A stretch of DNA of 9,163 nucleotides from an uncultured Pirellula sp. (GTDB taxonomy: Bacteria > Planctomycetota > Planctomycetia > Pirellulales > Pirellulaceae). Position numbers and translations under genes: made by a program. Each line of letters starts with the position of its first letter. Position 1 is the stretch's first letter. The stretch lies in the NCBI GenBank assembly GCA_903892365.1, contig CAITIF010000022.1, positions 1 through 9,163 of the forward strand, read 5' to 3'. Of this stretch, positions 6,968 to 9,163 are shown in pieces. The notes beneath the pieces are model-generated. The model did not search any database. It saw nothing but the letters and a program-made list of their open reading frames with translations, and was not told where the DNA came from.

Positions 6968-6995
6968 TTGACACGCATCGCGGTCGAATTACGAT
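6968..6995 (+). promoter_or_regulatory. Candidate sigma70-like promoter for the protease gene
   Basis: TTGACA (6968-6973) is a perfect -35 match, and TACGAT (6990-6995) lies 16 nt downstream as -10. This predicts a start near 7002 and a leader of about 104 nt before the ATG at 7106, which would contain the 19-codon upstream ORF. A second TATACT at 7026-7031 lacks a well-spaced -35. Confidence 0.45.
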
Positions 6996-7049
6996 GGAAA
7001 CGGCTTTGTGAGTCCCTGCAAAAAATATACTAACGTTGTATTTGCAGGA

Positions 7050-7109
7050 ATGAATGGATTTCGAGAGCCTCATTTAATCACCTTTCTTCAATTGCTGGGT
7101 AAGTCATGA
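7050..7109 (+). CDS. Possible 19-residue leader peptide coupled to the protease gene
   Basis: ATG at 7050 opens a short frame MNGFREPHLITFLQLLGKS whose TGA stop (7107-7109) overlaps the ATG of the protease gene (7106-7108) as ATGA. AGGA sits directly against the ATG, which is too close for an ideal ribosome binding site; a second ATG at 7054 in another frame has better spacing but encodes only seven codons. The downstream gene itself has only a weak GGGTAAG site, so coupling through this ORF is plausible. No family is recognised. It may be a chance frame. Confidence 0.3.
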   Translation: MNGFREPHLITFLQLLGKS

Positions 7110-9163
7110 CAAAGGTTCGCACGTTCGGCGCTAGGTCTAAGAAAATCAAGCCAACTGCTAAAGGCGTTGCAGCCAAACGAAGGTTAGTTCTAGAGTCGCT
7201 CGAAGATCGTAGGTTGATGGCAACCGACATCAATGGGCTGTACTACCCCCCAATCGGCCGGGCAACTGCCTACCTCCCTGCTACGATCTCGGCTGCACAG
7301 TATGCACAGCGATCGATTCAACAATATGGTGACCCACTGAACGGTGGCGGTGGACGATCCGGTCCGAGCGGAGAAGATAATGCTCCTTTCTCGACGGGCG
7401 AAATCGAGCCGAACAACGTCCGAAACCAGGCTCAGGTTTTGCCGTTGGGCACACTGCCGACTCAAAACAACGTGGTGATCGTGTCTGGCCAAACGTTTAA
7501 CAACGTCGCCAATAACATTTATGACGAAGACTATTTCGCAGTCGACCTTCGTGCGGGTGACATTCTTGACATCGGGCTGAACTCCGGTGTGGCTGGGACT
7601 TGGGACCTTGCCTTGCTGGATGCATCCGGTAGCGAAGTAATGGGCTCCACGGGCAATGCATCTACATTGTATTACCCACCCAATTCTCCTTTGGTTGACA
7701 CAACATCGGAAGCCGCTCTAGCGGTTACAATCACATCCACAGGACGTTATTTCATCCGAGTTTCTGATGGAAACAACGCATATTCGATGCGATTGAGAGC
7801 TCAAAGGAACTCCATCGAAAGCGAGCCCATCGGAACCAAGCAGATCTTGTATCTAGATTTTGACGGATCCATTGTGAATCCAGCGGTTTTCGGTGGTCCT
7901 GCTTCGACCTCACGAATTCCTTCGTTGATTGAAACCTTGGAGCCTTTTGGGTTTTCGCCAGCAGACGAGAACGACCTGATCAATAAGATCATCGCGAAGG
8001 TTAGGGAAGATTTCATTGGCTCGCTTCCTGCCACGGGCGGTAACGGCTACTTTGGACTAGACGGCCGAGCAGGTGCGTTTGATATCGATATCCGAAACAG
8101 TCGAGACCATGCGGATCCATGGGGACAGCCTAATGTTTCGCGAGTGTTGGTAGGTGGTTCTGTTTTAGAGTTCCCCATCGCGACAATTGGGATTGCTCAG
8201 AGCGTTGACGTTGGGAACTTTGACCGTCGCGAAACGGCAGTGGTCATGCCTGCCGAAATCTTCTTGCCTCTAGATACAGATCCCTTGATCCTAGCTGCAA
8301 ATGACGCACGGTTTATTCCGCGGTCCGCGACCTCTACGTTGAGCGATTTGGTTTCCACGGCTTTGGCACTGATCATTTCGCACGAGGCAGGTCACTTCTT
8401 TGGAGCGAAGCATCAAGATTCAAGCAACCTAAATCGCCAAACAATGGATTCGGGTTCGGGGCCATTTTCGCAAACACTTTACAGTGTTGGGCCAGACGGC
8501 ATTTTCGGCACCCAAGATGACGTTGACATCGATTTTGGTCGCGACCGTTATTCCCGTGTCGAACCATACACTGGATTCGTGAATCACGCAGGAACGATGG
8601 CCTTCAATCTGGCTACGGGAACAGTTGGTGCGACAGTAACGGGGGTCAATTTCAATGACGTTAACCGAAACGGACGCCAAGATAGCAATGACGTCGGGTT
8701 ATCGGGCTGGACTATTTACGCTGACATCAACGGCAACGCGGTTTTCGACTCGGGCGATACTTCGACCGTAACAGGTGCGAATGGAAGTTACAGCCTTCGC
8801 GTACCAGCCGGAAGCTTTAACATTCGAAGCGTTCTGCAAACCGGTTGGGTGTCTACCGCTCCTGTCAATGGGTTTACACGAGTTACGTTAGCCGCGGGCC
8901 AAACGGCGACTGCGAACTTTGGTGCGAATCGCCCGACCAATACGGCAACTGGCTTCAAATGGAATGACTTGAACGGCGACGGTGTACGCGACAATGGCGA
9001 ACCGACATTGGCGGGTGTTTACATTTACCTTGACTTGGATGGTGACGATCGGCCCGATCTTGGCGAGCCATCCAGCGTCACTGGGGCAGACGGGGCTTAT
9101 CGGCTGACACCTCCTTCCGCCGGTGTTTACGCAATCCGTGAAGTTGTCGATCCTGGCTTTGTA
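7106..9163 (+). CDS. Exported metzincin-like zinc protease with PPC-like and SdrD B-type domains, 3' end beyond right edge
   Basis: 686 codons are present with no stop. A basic N-terminus leads to LESLEDRRLMA (29-39), the LExR-x-L-x-A export-type motif of planctomycete surface proteins; no classical hydrophobic signal peptide is seen. Residues about 99-232 look like a pre-peptidase C-terminal (PPC) domain: EIEPNN, DEDYFAVDLRAGDILDIGLN, then RYFIRVSDGNNAYSMRL. The peptidase region (about 245-480) holds HEAGHFFGAKH (426-436), the HExxHxxGxxH zinc motif with E427 as catalytic base, and a likely Met-turn TMDSG at M447. Two SdrD/Cna B-type repeats follow, about 513-611 and 616 to the edge. They carry Asp/Asn-rich loops such as DLNGDGVRDNGEP that resemble calcium sites. 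It is probably a secreted or surface protease. The exact metzincin family, substrate and full length are unknown. Confidence 0.88.
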   Translation, partial: MTKVRTFGARSKKIKPTAKGVAAKRRLVLESLEDRRLMATDINGLYYPPIGRATAYLPATISAAQYAQRSIQQYGDPLNGGGGRSGPSGEDNAPFSTGEIEPNNVRNQAQVLPLGTLPTQNNVVIVSGQTFNNVANNIYDEDYFAVDLRAGDILDIGLNSGVAGTWDLALLDASGSEVMGSTGNASTLYYPPNSPLVDTTSEAALAVTITSTGRYFIRVSDGNNAYSMRLRAQRNSIESEPIGTKQILYLDFDGSIVNPAVFGGPASTSRIPSLIETLEPFGFSPADENDLINKIIAKVREDFIGSLPATGGNGYFGLDGRAGAFDIDIRNSRDHADPWGQPNVSRVLVGGSVLEFPIATIGIAQSVDVGNFDRRETAVVMPAEIFLPLDTDPLILAANDARFIPRSATSTLSDLVSTALALIISHEAGHFFGAKHQDSSNLNRQTMDSGSGPFSQTLYSVGPDGIFGTQDDVDIDFGRDRYSRVEPYTGFVNHAGTMAFNLATGTVGATVTGVNFNDVNRNGRQDSNDVGLSGWTIYADINGNAVFDSGDTSTVTGANGSYSLRVPAGSFNIRSVLQTGWVSTAPVNGFTRVTLAAGQTATANFGANRPTNTATGFKWNDLNGDGVRDNGEPTLAGVYIYLDLDGDDRPDLGEPSSVTGADGAYRLTPPSAGVYAIREVVDPGFV

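Larger units (their letters stand above)
6596..7049. other. Intergenic region with no convincing gene
   Basis: About 450 nt between the pnp terminator and the upstream ORF of the protease gene. Both strands were read and only short frames were found. One is a 20-codon frame at 6909-6971, with no ribosome binding site and no recognisable product. A minus-strand frame running back over the pnp tail is a shadow. Visible elements are a TTTCAAA/TTTGAAA dyad (6746-6763), a small GGCAA/TTGCC stem (6599-6616) and a promoter-like pair near 6968-6995. Confidence 0.5.

Noticed and set aside
6909..6971. 20-codon ORF MLCKVGELLELQLHPKGTFC
   Set aside because: No ribosome binding site, no coupling to another gene, and its end runs into the promoter-like TTGACA. 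Best treated as chance.
7025..7103. Sequences resembling intron signals: TACTAAC, then TTTGCAG, and a nearby GGTAAGT
   Set aside because: They match yeast branch point and splice-site consensus by eye, but all other features are bacterial, the order is wrong for an intron (the donor-like motif is downstream), and no coding frame is interrupted.

Overview
The window looks like a piece of a Planctomycetota chromosome, probably a Pirellulales-type bacterium with roughly 50% GC by eye. The main clue is the last gene. It encodes a large exported protein whose N-terminus carries the LESLEDRRLMA motif typical of planctomycete surface proteins, followed by a zinc-protease core and SdrD-type B repeats. 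The genus is inference; no rRNA or other marker is present.

Left half (1-3296), all on the minus strand. In transcription order the genes are a MacB/FtsX-type ABC permease, an ECF sigma factor with a GTG start, dTDP-glucose 4,6-dehydratase (rfbB) and glucose-1-phosphate thymidylyltransferase (rfbA, cut by the left edge). The last three overlap: rfbB starts 19 nt inside the sigma gene, and rfbA starts on an ATGA junction with the rfbB stop. This is a compact, translationally coupled unit linking a regulator to nucleotide-sugar synthesis (dTDP-4-keto-6-deoxyglucose, the precursor of rhamnose and other deoxysugars). No anti-sigma gene and no permease ATPase lie next to their usual partners.

Middle (3297-6595), plus strand. 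A divergent intergenic region is followed by the conserved rpsO-pnp pair. rpsO has its own hairpin/T-tract terminator. A roughly 260-nt leader with further hairpins then precedes pnp. The likely pnp start is a GTG that overlaps a minimal ATG-TAG start-stop element just after the ribosome binding site. The polynucleotide phosphorylase is complete (two RNase PH cores, KH, S1) and ends in an unusual Gly-rich tail of Arg-Ser-Gly repeats. A very strong 17-bp-stem terminator closes the unit.

Right part (6596-9163). About 450 nt without a convincing gene holds a good sigma70-like promoter. A 19-codon upstream ORF then ends on an ATGA junction with the start of the large metzincin-like protease gene, which runs off the right edge. 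No tRNA, rRNA, CRISPR array, insertion sequence or phage gene was seen. Most of the window is housekeeping or cell-surface chromosome. The unusual points are at the level of gene overlap, leaders and the PNPase tail; I see no evidence of a wholly new system.
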